A stretch of 64,000 nt of DNA from NCBI GenBank assembly GCA_028278405.1, contig JANQEK010000030.1, forward strand, positions 1-64,000, in the 5' to 3' direction. Positions 1 to 8,126 of this stretch are shown piece after piece. Numbering within the stretch: the stretch's first letter is position 1; each line of letters starts with the position of its first letter. The DNA is from Nitrospinaceae bacterium. GTDB taxonomy: Bacteria > Nitrospinota > Nitrospinia > Nitrospinales > Nitrospinaceae. The position numbers and the translations under genes were made by a program. The notes below the pieces were generated by a model. The model had not been told where the DNA came from, searched no databases, and worked only from the letters and a program-made list of their open reading frames with translations.

Positions 1-1
1 G

Positions 2-823
2 TTGGAATTGAAGGGACGTTATTTTGCGGCCGATGAGATGACCATCCTCTCTCGATCCGAACAGATGCGTTCCGTCCGCATATTGGATTTGTCCGACAAT
101 CAGATAGACGACATTGGTTTGAAGATATTGTTTGAAGCTTCCACACTGGGACAACTGGAAGAACTCAATTTATCAGTTAACTTTGTTACCACTGCCGGGA
201 TCCAGGAAGTGGCGCAATCCGAGGCTGCCTGCATCATAAATTTGAAAAAGTTATCGATGGAAGACAACAGTTTGGGAGATGCCGCCGCGGTGGAGCTTGT
301 TAATTCATTCAACTTCAGCCAACTTGAATCACTCAGTCTGGGTTGGAACGAGATCGGAAACGAAACCGCCAAGGCGTTGGGTCAGAGCATTGCCATGCAA
401 AATTTGAAAGTTCTTGATTTGGAGCGAAACTATGTCAGCGAAGAAGGTGTGGAAGCCTTGTTCAGTGGCGGAGCATTGTCTCAATTGGAAGAACTGAATC
501 TGTCTTCGAACAAACTGGAGGATGCCGGTGCCGTGGTACTGGCCCAGGCCAAATCCCTGCCGCCTTTAAAAGTATTGTCGTTGACCAATAATTCCATCGG
601 CGATGAAGGGGCGAAAGCCATTGGTGAGTCCACACGATTGACTCAATTGGAAAAGTTGTATATCGGCAGAAATTACTTTGGAGAAACCGGCGGCGATGCG
701 TTATACAACACCAAAACTCTAACCAACCTGAAAACCCTGGTGATGAAGGAAGGTGTGGAAACCAACCCGGCTTTCGTCAACTACTCCCGCCCCGAGTTAT
801 TGCGTCCCGACTACGAAGAGTGA
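2..823 (+). CDS. Leucine-rich repeat protein, 5' end cut by window
   Basis: The visible 273 residues are almost entirely leucine-rich repeats of the ribonuclease-inhibitor kind, with units of about 28-30 residues of the form LxxLxLxxNxIxDxGxxxL (for example LEELNLSSNKLEDAG and LKVLSLTNNSIGDEG). Such repeats form a curved solenoid used for protein binding; no enzymatic domain is seen. The first in-frame start here is a TTG at base 2, with no visible ribosome site, and the repeat pattern is already running. The gene therefore probably begins upstream of the window. Two more proteins of the same repeat type follow within 3.5 kb. The binding partner is unknown. Confidence 0.85.
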   Translation: MELKGRYFAADEMTILSRSEQMRSVRILDLSDNQIDDIGLKILFEASTLGQLEELNLSVNFVTTAGIQEVAQSEAACIINLKKLSMEDNSLGDAAAVELVNSFNFSQLESLSLGWNEIGNETAKALGQSIAMQNLKVLDLERNYVSEEGVEALFSGGALSQLEELNLSSNKLEDAGAVVLAQAKSLPPLKVLSLTNNSIGDEGAKAIGESTRLTQLEKLYIGRNYFGETGGDALYNTKTLTNLKTLVMKEGVETNPAFVNYSRPELLRPDYEE

Positions 824-845
824 TTTTTCTCAATCCACATTCCCG

Positions 846-1520
846 CTAAAAAACTTTCAGTGTTTTGATCTGTGTGAGTTTTGGTGATTCGCGAAGGGCT
901 TGCTTGGCCTCTTCGGATTTGACGCGATTGCCGCCAAGATGCAGGTAGGTGAGGTTCTTGAGGTTGTCTGATTGTGCAATAGCCAACGCTCCTTCGTCCC
1001 CGACCCGGTTGTCGACCATACTGAGTGAAGTGACCTCGGTCAGTGTTTTGGAGGTGGCCAGAGCTTTCGCTCCCTCCGGACCGATGCCGTTGCATTCCAG
1101 ATTTAGGGTATGGACTTTCGCGAACAGGGGAGCTTCGGCCACGATTCTGGCTCCCTCGTCACCCAACTCGTTGGAACCCAGGTGCAAGTAGTCGATGCTG
1201 TTGAGGATGGGGGAGTCAACCAGGATTTTTACGGCTTCCGCATTGAACCGGTTGTGGGTGATGATCAGGCTGGTGATAGCCCTTAGAGGTTCGAAGGCAG
1301 CCAGCATTTTTGCCAGTTGTAATGGATGGTCCGGGTCCTCCGCATTGTGCCCGGTTTTTACAAAGACGAAGCTGTCCTGGATCTTCAGGATTTTTTTGTC
1401 TTTAATGCATTCAAAAACGGTTTTTTCAAACGGCGAGAAGTTCTTGCCTTCGTCGCCATAATTTTGGCCGTCATTAATCAGCTCTTCCCAGTTTTTGAGC
1501 TTTTTGGGAGGACTTGCCAT
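846..1520 (-). CDS. Leucine-rich repeat protein
   Basis: A 224-residue protein read convergently with the preceding LRR gene. After a charged N-terminus (MASPPKKLKNWEEL) it carries ribonuclease-inhibitor-type repeats such as IDYLHLGSNELGDEGARIV and VTSLSMVDNRVGDEGALAI, each about 28 residues. There is no signal peptide or membrane helix, so it is probably cytoplasmic. It looks like a paralogue of the proteins at 2-823 and 2724-3524; the three surround unrelated genes, which suggests local duplication. Function is not known beyond likely protein-protein binding. Confidence 0.85.
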   Translation of the reverse strand: MASPPKKLKNWEELINDGQNYGDEGKNFSPFEKTVFECIKDKKILKIQDSFVFVKTGHNAEDPDHPLQLAKMLAAFEPLRAITSLIITHNRFNAEAVKILVDSPILNSIDYLHLGSNELGDEGARIVAEAPLFAKVHTLNLECNGIGPEGAKALATSKTLTEVTSLSMVDNRVGDEGALAIAQSDNLKNLTYLHLGGNRVKSEEAKQALRESPKLTQIKTLKVF

Positions 1521-1544
1521 TACTTGTTTCTTGAGAATTGATCG

Positions 1545-2003
1545 TTATTTCGAAAGCCACTTGACGTTATCACAGCCGGGCTTGTTTCCCATGTCGCAGG
1601 CCTTCTTGAACTGTTTTTTGGCTTTACTTGCCCGGCCTTCCTTGTAGTACAAGGCCCCGAGGTTGAAACACCCTGCATCTTCGCCCGCTTCACAGGCTTT
1701 CTTAAACATTTTGGAGGCTTCTTTCCACTGAGGACTGTATTGTTTGCCCGTATTCTGAATCAGGTTACCACCCCACAAGCATGCGGTCATATGGTCCGCC
1801 GCACACCCCTTTCGGAATAAAGGAATGGCTTTCTTGGTGTCTCGATCTAATGTGACGTATTTTTTCCCCCGTTCAAAACAGGCGGAGGAATTACCGCTAT
1901 TGCACAAGTCCAACATCTTGTCCTCAGCTTGAGCCTTATTGCCAGCGGTCAACAGACATCCAAATGCTAATACTGCGATCCAGATGATAGTCTTTGTGTT
2001 CAC
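1545..2003 (-). CDS. Exported Cys-rich Sel1-repeat protein
   Basis: The protein has a signal peptide (NTKTIIWIAVLAFGCLLTAG followed by NKAQA) and then about three Sel1-like helical repeats with paired cysteines, e.g. AIPLFRKGCAADHMTACLWGG and KMFKKACEAGEDAGCFNLGA. Cysteines spaced this way resemble the Hcp/Sel1 family, where they form disulfides in the periplasm. The reading frame stays open upstream to 2069. I prefer the GTG at 2003 because the signal peptide begins there and a GGGA ribosome site lies just ahead. That gives 152 residues. It probably acts as a periplasmic scaffold; no catalytic site is visible. Confidence 0.8.
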   Translation of the reverse strand: MNTKTIIWIAVLAFGCLLTAGNKAQAEDKMLDLCNSGNSSACFERGKKYVTLDRDTKKAIPLFRKGCAADHMTACLWGGNLIQNTGKQYSPQWKEASKMFKKACEAGEDAGCFNLGALYYKEGRASKAKKQFKKACDMGNKPGCDNVKWLSK

Positions 2004-2196
2004 GATGAGGTCCCTTTCCGGGAAGGCGCATGTGTTCTGCGATGAATAACAATTGTCAAAGTGTATCACAACAATATGAGAAAGAGCCCAAATAATGATA
2101 TTTACGGCGAGTCAGGGAGATTCGTTTGCATCCCGGATCGAAACATTATAACCTGCCCTCCACACACCCATGGAGGACCGATACGGAAGTATCCTT

Positions 2197-2727
2197 ATGA
2201 ATATCATACTGTTAGGCTATCGCGGAACGGGCAAGTCGGTGATTTCACGGCTTTTGTCCAAGCAACTCAAACGCCGCCTGTTCAGCCTGGACTCAATGAT
2301 CGAAGAAGCGGTGGGAATCCCCATTCCTGAAATCGTCAGCCTGTGGGGATGGGCCCGGTTCCGGGAAATCGAATCCAAAATTGTCGAGCGGGCAACAGAG
2401 GAAGCGCGCGATTCCGTTATCGATTGCGGGGGAGGTGTGGTATTGAGCAACAGCAATGTCAAGAAACTCAAACAAAACGGCAAAGCCGTTTTATTGACTG
2501 CCTCATTCGAAACCCTGCTCAGCCGATTGAGTCGGGATAGAAATAACCGGCCCCGGCTCAAAGAGGGCCTGTCCTGGGAGGACGAACACCGCAAGCTCCT
2601 CGCCGAACGCGAGGACAAGTACAATGCCGCTGCCGATCTGGTATGCGACACCACGAACAAAAGACCTGATGAAACCGTATACGAAATCATCGAATACTTC
2701 AAGAAACATTCCTGGGTGGAAGTATGA
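2197..2727 (+). CDS. aroK: Shikimate kinase
   Basis: Phosphorylates the 3-hydroxyl of shikimate with ATP in the pathway to chorismate and aromatic amino acids. The 176-residue protein opens with the P-loop GYRGTGKS at residues 7-14, then the substrate-binding FREIE segment, the glycine triplet in DCGGGVV and a lid arginine in RNNRPRL, all typical of AroK/AroL. An ATG at 2170 would add nine residues without similarity; the ATG at 2197 has a GGAAG site at the right distance and starts directly at the first strand. The stop overlaps the next gene's start (ATGA), so the LRR gene downstream is translationally coupled. Confidence 0.93.
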   Translation: MNIILLGYRGTGKSVISRLLSKQLKRRLFSLDSMIEEAVGIPIPEIVSLWGWARFREIESKIVERATEEARDSVIDCGGGVVLSNSNVKKLKQNGKAVLLTASFETLLSRLSRDRNNRPRLKEGLSWEDEHRKLLAEREDKYNAAADLVCDTTNKRPDETVYEIIEYFKKHSWVEV

Positions 2728-3524
2728 GCGGGTCTCTGTTTGAAAGCCTGGTACGGAACAGCATGACGCTGATCACGGATATCGACGAAAGCGAATCGAT
2801 GGTCGTGCATGAGGGGGATATGTTTGCCCGCGCCGAGGCCAGCGAAGATCCCAAGTTCAAATTGGAGCTGAACGACAAGGACATCATTCTGGAAGAGCTG
2901 GAAGAATTGATGCGATACCCTCGTTTGCGCGCCGTTAAGATGCTTTACCTGGATGACAATAGTTTTGAAGACGATGGAGTCAAACGGCTGGCGGATACCG
3001 AGGCGCTCCACAAGCTCAACACACTATCGCTTGCCGGAAACAAAATTACCGACAAGGGCATGCAGGCGTTGGCCGTCTCCCCTTATTTGAAAAATTTACG
3101 CACATTGTTTCTTCCTCACAATCAATTGGGACCCGAAGCCATGAAAGCCCTGGCAGAATCCGAGACTCTGGCGAATCTGGAATTCCTTTATCTCAAAGGC
3201 AATCCCCTTGGCCCGGAGGGAGCGAAGGAGTTGGCGCGTTCCCCTCACCTGCGTCACTTGACTGAACTGTACCTGGATCGGGCTAAGATAGGTAACGAAG
3301 GCTTAAAGGCTTTATGTGAATCTGAGATCATGCAGACCGTGGAGAAGCTGACCCTGCCGCACAACGAATTGGAGAATGCCGCTATCGACCTGCTGGCGGA
3401 TAGCGATTTCCTGCCCAATCTGGTAACTCTCGACTTGTATCGAAACCGCATCTCCCAGAGCACCGCACAACGATTGAAACAGGCGCCAAAACTGAAGCAC
3501 TTTAAATTTCTCCAGATGGATTGA
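2724..3524 (+). CDS. Leucine-rich repeat protein coupled to aroK
   Basis: A 266-residue protein whose start codon overlaps the aroK stop by four bases. The first 60 residues are acidic and non-repetitive (MSGSLFESLVRNSMTLITDI). The rest is ribonuclease-inhibitor-type LRRs: LNTLSLAGNKITDKGMQAL, LRTLFLPHNQLGPEAMKAL, LVTLDLYRNRISQSTAQRL. No signal peptide, so probably cytoplasmic. Coupling to shikimate kinase is structural and need not imply a shared pathway. It is the third LRR paralogue in 3.5 kb. Confidence 0.88.
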   Translation: MSGSLFESLVRNSMTLITDIDESESMVVHEGDMFARAEASEDPKFKLELNDKDIILEELEELMRYPRLRAVKMLYLDDNSFEDDGVKRLADTEALHKLNTLSLAGNKITDKGMQALAVSPYLKNLRTLFLPHNQLGPEAMKALAESETLANLEFLYLKGNPLGPEGAKELARSPHLRHLTELYLDRAKIGNEGLKALCESEIMQTVEKLTLPHNELENAAIDLLADSDFLPNLVTLDLYRNRISQSTAQRLKQAPKLKHFKFLQMD

Positions 3525-3531
3525 GGCTCTT

Positions 3532-4179
3532 ATGGCCGATCGCCTTTCATCCGTACAAAAGCTGCCGACGCACCGCCGCATATTGAACCATTTTGGAGAA
3601 CGCGACCCAAAAATCGCTCGCGTGATTCAAGCGATCGGACCGTTTCGCCTGAAGCGGAACCGAAACTATTTTTTGGTGTTGTGCCGGTCCATTGTATCCC
3701 AGCAGATTTCCACCGCAGCTGCAGAAACGATCTATTCCCGTTTCCAGAAACTGTTCAACGGCCACGCACCGACCCCGGAACGTGTGGCCGGATTAAAAGA
3801 CGCACCTTTGCGTGCTGCCGGATTGTCCCGGCAAAAAGCCGCTTACCTGAAAGATTTGAGTCGACGCTTTCTTGATAAAACCATCCGCCCGCACCAACTG
3901 AATTATCTGGACAACGAAGAGATCATCGGTCAGTTGACTCGGGTGCATGGTATCGGACGATGGACAGCGGAGATGTTCCTGATCTTTTCGTTGAATCGTC
4001 TTGATGTTCTGCCCGTCGATGATTTGGGTTTGCGTGTGGCGGTTCAGAATATTTATGGGATGAAAACACGGCCCGACGCCAAGCGTCTGCGCACTATAGG
4101 GAAAAAATGGAGTCCCTGGGAGACCGTAGCCACCTGGTACGCCTGGCGCAGTTTGAATACCGATATTGTTAATTATTAA
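3532..4179 (+). CDS. DNA-3-methyladenine glycosylase II family (AlkA-like)
   Basis: A base-excision-repair glycosylase of the HhH-GPD superfamily that removes alkylated bases from DNA. The 215-residue protein has the helix-hairpin-helix HGIGRWTAEMF at about residues 139-149, followed by the catalytic aspartate region LPVDDLGL near 160-167. An N-terminal helical part carries the family motif SIVSQQISTAAA. It lacks the N-terminal extra domain of E. coli AlkA and is closer in size to the compact bacterial and yeast Mag-type enzymes. It lies 7 bases after the LRR gene and upstream of a methyltransferase on the same strand. Confidence 0.9.
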   Translation: MADRLSSVQKLPTHRRILNHFGERDPKIARVIQAIGPFRLKRNRNYFLVLCRSIVSQQISTAAAETIYSRFQKLFNGHAPTPERVAGLKDAPLRAAGLSRQKAAYLKDLSRRFLDKTIRPHQLNYLDNEEIIGQLTRVHGIGRWTAEMFLIFSLNRLDVLPVDDLGLRVAVQNIYGMKTRPDAKRLRTIGKKWSPWETVATWYAWRSLNTDIVNY

Positions 4180-4199
4180 AACGACCTCAAGAGGGAATC

Positions 4200-4832
4200 A
4201 TGGAATTTATAGATGAAGAAATAGAGCGTTATGTTTACGACCATACCCATAGCGAAGGGGAGCTCCTGGCACGATTACAGAAGGAAACGCAGGATACTCT
4301 GGACTATCCACAGATGGTTTCAGGACGAACGGTCGGAAGGTTTCTCAAAATGCAGGCGCAATTGCTGGGAGCGCGGCGTATTCTGGAAGTAGGAACCTTC
4401 AGCGGGTACAGCGCTTTGTCCATGGCTGAAGCGTTGCCGAAGGATGGTCGTCTTTATACCTGCGACGCAGATCCGGCGGCGATCGCGGTAGCCAAGCGTT
4501 ATTTCGCCGAAAGTCCGCATGGCAGTAAAATTATCCTGCTTGAAGGCAATGCCCTGGATTCCATTGCCGATCTGAACGAGACATTTGATATGGCATTTGT
4601 CGACGCTGACAAGACCAACTACTTGAATTATTTCAACGCGATCCTTCCAATCCTGCGTTCCGGGGGATTGATCGTAGCCGACAATGTGTTGTGGAGCGGC
4701 AAGGTGCTGGCCCCTAAGGAAGAGTCCGATCACGCGATTCATAAATTCAATGAAACCGTATACCGGGATGAGCGGGTGGAGGCATTAATGCTCCCCGTAC
4801 GTGATGGACTGTACTGTATGAGGAAAAAATAA
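4200..4832 (+). CDS. SAM-dependent O-methyltransferase (caffeoyl-CoA OMT family)
   Basis: A 210-residue class I methyltransferase of the COMT/caffeoyl-CoA family (Pfam Methyltransf_3). The SAM-binding glycine loop is EVGTFSGYSALSMAEAL at about residues 62-78. The metal-binding acidic motif is AFVDADKTNYLNYF near 132-145, with a further DNVLWSGKV strand. Family members methylate catechol-type hydroxyls with a divalent metal, but bacterial substrates are mostly unassigned. A GAGGGA ribosome site precedes the ATG. Its stop directly abuts the convergent lipoprotein gene. Confidence 0.9.
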   Translation: MEFIDEEIERYVYDHTHSEGELLARLQKETQDTLDYPQMVSGRTVGRFLKMQAQLLGARRILEVGTFSGYSALSMAEALPKDGRLYTCDADPAAIAVAKRYFAESPHGSKIILLEGNALDSIADLNETFDMAFVDADKTNYLNYFNAILPILRSGGLIVADNVLWSGKVLAPKEESDHAIHKFNETVYRDERVEALMLPVRDGLYCMRKK

Positions 4833-5678
4833 TCAGAGATATTGATCCAGCAGGTCTTTGCGTTTCTGCTCGTATTCCCGCTTGTCGATCAACTGGTTTT
4901 CATGCAGGTGTTTCAGAAATTTCAGTTTCTCTTCCAGGTCGGTCGTGCTCTTTATGGGAGCAGCGGGCTGGCCGGGTCGAGTGGCAGGAGGCCTGGACCG
5001 AGCCGTACCGGAATTCATTCGTCTTTTCTTTTTTGAACCGGTTCTCAAATTCGACGGCGCCGGGAGATTGATCTTAGCCTCCACCCAGTTGGTCCATTGT
5101 TTGGCGCCCAGGAGTTTGTTCGTTACATGAAACTTTTGTCCTTTCTTGAGAACCATTCGCCAGGCCGTTCCGTATCGCGCCATCTGGTTGCGCGTTAGCG
5201 TATACTTCACTCCCTGGATTTCGAAGAACCGCCAATGCAAGGTTCCGTTGCTGGCGAACAACTGGCCTTTGGTGGTTCCTTCCTCGGACTCCACTTCAAA
5301 ACCGATTATATTTTGCGAATGTGCTTTAACGAGTGCCTTGGTCAGCAGCCGTTTCATTTTGTTGATATCGTCTTTGGTGAAAACGGGACCGGGTTTGCCC
5401 AGTAAAGAATGATTTTCATATGTCAGGGCGACCATGTGATACACCATCTGACGTTCGGTGATAGGTAACGGGTGGTCCAAACGCAGCTCCCTGATTTCAG
5501 TCTCAGCCTGCGCCTTGTCGGTATAGCTGAGAGTGAACCCCTTCGTCTCCAGCTTTTTGCCTGCCGACTTGTGGGTGGAGGTGCAGCCTTCCTGAAACAG
5601 AAGGGTCAATATTGCGACAATGAATGAAAGATAAAAGCGCCCGGTTATTTTTGTGTCCGTTAATTGTGTATTCATCAA
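4833..5678 (-). CDS. Putative lipoprotein with C-terminal SHOCT-like domain
   Basis: A 281-residue exported protein. The N-terminus has a hydrophobic helix (YLSFIVAILTLLF) ending in a possible lipobox FQEGC near residue 32. A central domain of unknown family follows, then a low-complexity basic and Pro-rich linker (KKKRRMNSGTARSRPPATR). The last ~35 residues (EEKLKFLKHLHENQLIDKREYEQK) match the short SHOCT helical pattern, in which a leucine-rich helix is followed by xLIxxxEYExKRxxLL. SHOCT domains mediate oligomerisation in many bacterial proteins. Function otherwise unknown. Confidence 0.7.
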   Translation of the reverse strand: MMNTQLTDTKITGRFYLSFIVAILTLLFQEGCTSTHKSAGKKLETKGFTLSYTDKAQAETEIRELRLDHPLPITERQMVYHMVALTYENHSLLGKPGPVFTKDDINKMKRLLTKALVKAHSQNIIGFEVESEEGTTKGQLFASNGTLHWRFFEIQGVKYTLTRNQMARYGTAWRMVLKKGQKFHVTNKLLGAKQWTNWVEAKINLPAPSNLRTGSKKKRRMNSGTARSRPPATRPGQPAAPIKSTTDLEEKLKFLKHLHENQLIDKREYEQKRKDLLDQYL

Positions 5679-5685
5679 TGAATAA

Positions 5686-6252
5686 TTATTCCTTCCGGGC
5701 TACCAGCGAAGCATAGGCCGTTTCGTTTTCGGGTTCGTCCACTTCCTGGTAATCGAGGACGTGCAGTTCGGGAAATGCGCTCCGCAATTCGCTTTTCTCC
5801 AGTACCCATTCTCTTTTGAATCCGCTGTATTTTAGATAATCTACAGTAAACGTTTCAAATACCAAAATCCCTCCGGCTTTCAATCCTTTTTGGATGCCTT
5901 CGAACAGGCGCCGGTCGAGAAAATAAAAGCAGATTATCAAATCATAGGCATCTTCATCTATTTTAAAATGATCCAAATCGGCAATTTGGGTGTGAATGAT
6001 GAGTTTATTTTCGCGAGCCAGGGATTGAGCCCGGGAGACGCCGATATCAGAAATATCGACTCCCCACGCCTCATAGCCCAGCGAAGCCGCAAACAGAGTG
6101 TTTCTTCCTTCCCCCATGGCAATGTCGAGCGCCTTCCCACGGCCGTCGAGTAGATCGGCGTGGTCCACCAGCCACCGGCTGGGCTCCCGCCCTGCGAGGC
6201 AGGTGCTGGAATCGTATTTGGCGTTCCATTTCTCCTTGTCTTTCAACGACAT
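5686..6252 (-). CDS. Class I SAM methyltransferase (TehB-like)
   Basis: A 188-residue soluble methyltransferase. The SAM motif I is ALDIAMGEGRNTLFAASLG at about residues 40-58, followed by GVDISDIGV, whose acidic residue binds the ribose, and motif IV DLIICFYFLDRRLF. The N-terminal WNAKYDSS and the overall order resemble the TehB/Methyltransf_11 group linked to tellurite or thiopurine methylation, but the substrate cannot be assigned. It is read divergently from rplU and lies 7 bases upstream of the SHOCT lipoprotein gene on the same strand, so the two are probably cotranscribed. Confidence 0.85.
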   Translation of the reverse strand: MSLKDKEKWNAKYDSSTCLAGREPSRWLVDHADLLDGRGKALDIAMGEGRNTLFAASLGYEAWGVDISDIGVSRAQSLARENKLIIHTQIADLDHFKIDEDAYDLIICFYFLDRRLFEGIQKGLKAGGILVFETFTVDYLKYSGFKREWVLEKSELRSAFPELHVLDYQEVDEPENETAYASLVARKE

Positions 6253-6364
6253 AAATTATACTCAGTATAGGATGGGTTGTTTCCTTATAGCATTTCCCCG
6301 GAAATATGTCCAAGCCGGGAAACAGAAGGTTCAATTTCAAGACGGTGGAGGTGGATAGAATTTA

Positions 6365-6393
6365 TTGACTTGGGCTTCTGTTTTCAGTATATT
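6365..6393 (+). promoter_or_regulatory. Sigma-70 promoter for rplU-rpmA-obg
   Basis: A -35 box TTGACT (6365-6370) and a -10 box TATATT (6388-6393) stand 17 bases apart. Transcription would begin near 6400 and leave a leader of about 75 bases before rplU. Confidence 0.75.
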
Positions 6394-6475
6394 ACCGGGT
6401 TTGTTCCATTTAATCTATTGAAAGGCCGGGCCGTAAACCATTCCCGCCGATCTATTTCAGGAGTGTTGAATCGAA

Positions 6476-6790
6476 ATGTTTGCTGTATTGAAAACCGGTG
6501 GGAAGCAGTATAAGGTCGCCCAGGGCGATGTCATCCAGGTTGAAAAGCTGGAAGGCAACGTGGGGGACAAAGTGACTCTGGACCAGGTCCTGATGATCGG
6601 CGAAAAGGACAAGATAGACGTGGGTGCTCCCGTTTTGGACGGAAGCAAGGTGACCTGCGAAATCATTGATCAGGCCAAGGGTCCCAAGGTTCTGGTGTTC
6701 AAGAAAAAGCGAAGGAAAAAGTACCGTCGGACCAATGGGCACCGGCAGTTGATCACGCATTTGAAAATTACCGATATTTCGAAGAAGTAA
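6476..6790 (+). CDS. rplU: 50S ribosomal protein L21
   Basis: Large-subunit protein bL21, 104 residues, which binds 23S rRNA. The sequence begins with the family signature [18 protein letters not shown] and has the conserved basic tail [17 protein letters not shown]. Length and order match the family throughout. It is the first gene of the classic rplU-rpmA-obg operon, 11 bases ahead of rpmA. Confidence 0.98.
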   Translation: MFAVLKTGGKQYKVAQGDVIQVEKLEGNVGDKVTLDQVLMIGEKDKIDVGAPVLDGSKVTCEIIDQAKGPKVLVFKKKRRKKYRRTNGHRQLITHLKITDISKK

Positions 6791-6801
6791 CAGGAGACGT
6801 C

Positions 6802-7059
6802 ATGGCACACAAAAAAGGACAGGGCAGTACTTCCAACGGAAGAGACAGCATCGGGAAACGCCTGGGCGTCAAACGGTACGGTGGAGAAACGGTAAAAGCC
6901 GGCGAGATCATCGTGCGTCAACGCGGGACCTCGATCCATCCGGGAGCAAATGTCGGCGTGGGGACCGACTACACGTTGTTTGCCAAAACCCCCGGTGTGG
7001 TCAAGTTCGAATGGTTGACCCGTTCCAAGAAAAAAGTCAGTATCTATCCCTCCAACTGA
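6802..7059 (+). CDS. rpmA: 50S ribosomal protein L27
   Basis: Large-subunit protein bL27, 85 residues. Its N-terminus [16 protein letters not shown] reaches toward the peptidyl-transferase centre; there is no N-terminal extension needing cleavage of the kind seen in Firmicutes. The signature [19 protein letters not shown] is intact. A GGAG ribosome site precedes the ATG. It sits between rplU and obg in the usual order. Confidence 0.98.
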   Translation: MAHKKGQGSTSNGRDSIGKRLGVKRYGGETVKAGEIIVRQRGTSIHPGANVGVGTDYTLFAKTPGVVKFEWLTRSKKKVSIYPSN

Positions 7060-8091
<1,032 letters not shown>

Positions 8092-8126
8092 GAAGAATAA
8101 GAAAATAACTCTTGCTGTTTTGTGAC

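Noticed and set aside
2217-3011. 264-codon minus-strand frame across aroK and the LRR gene
   Set aside because: Spans two well-supported genes on the other strand; its sequence looks like a mirror of them.
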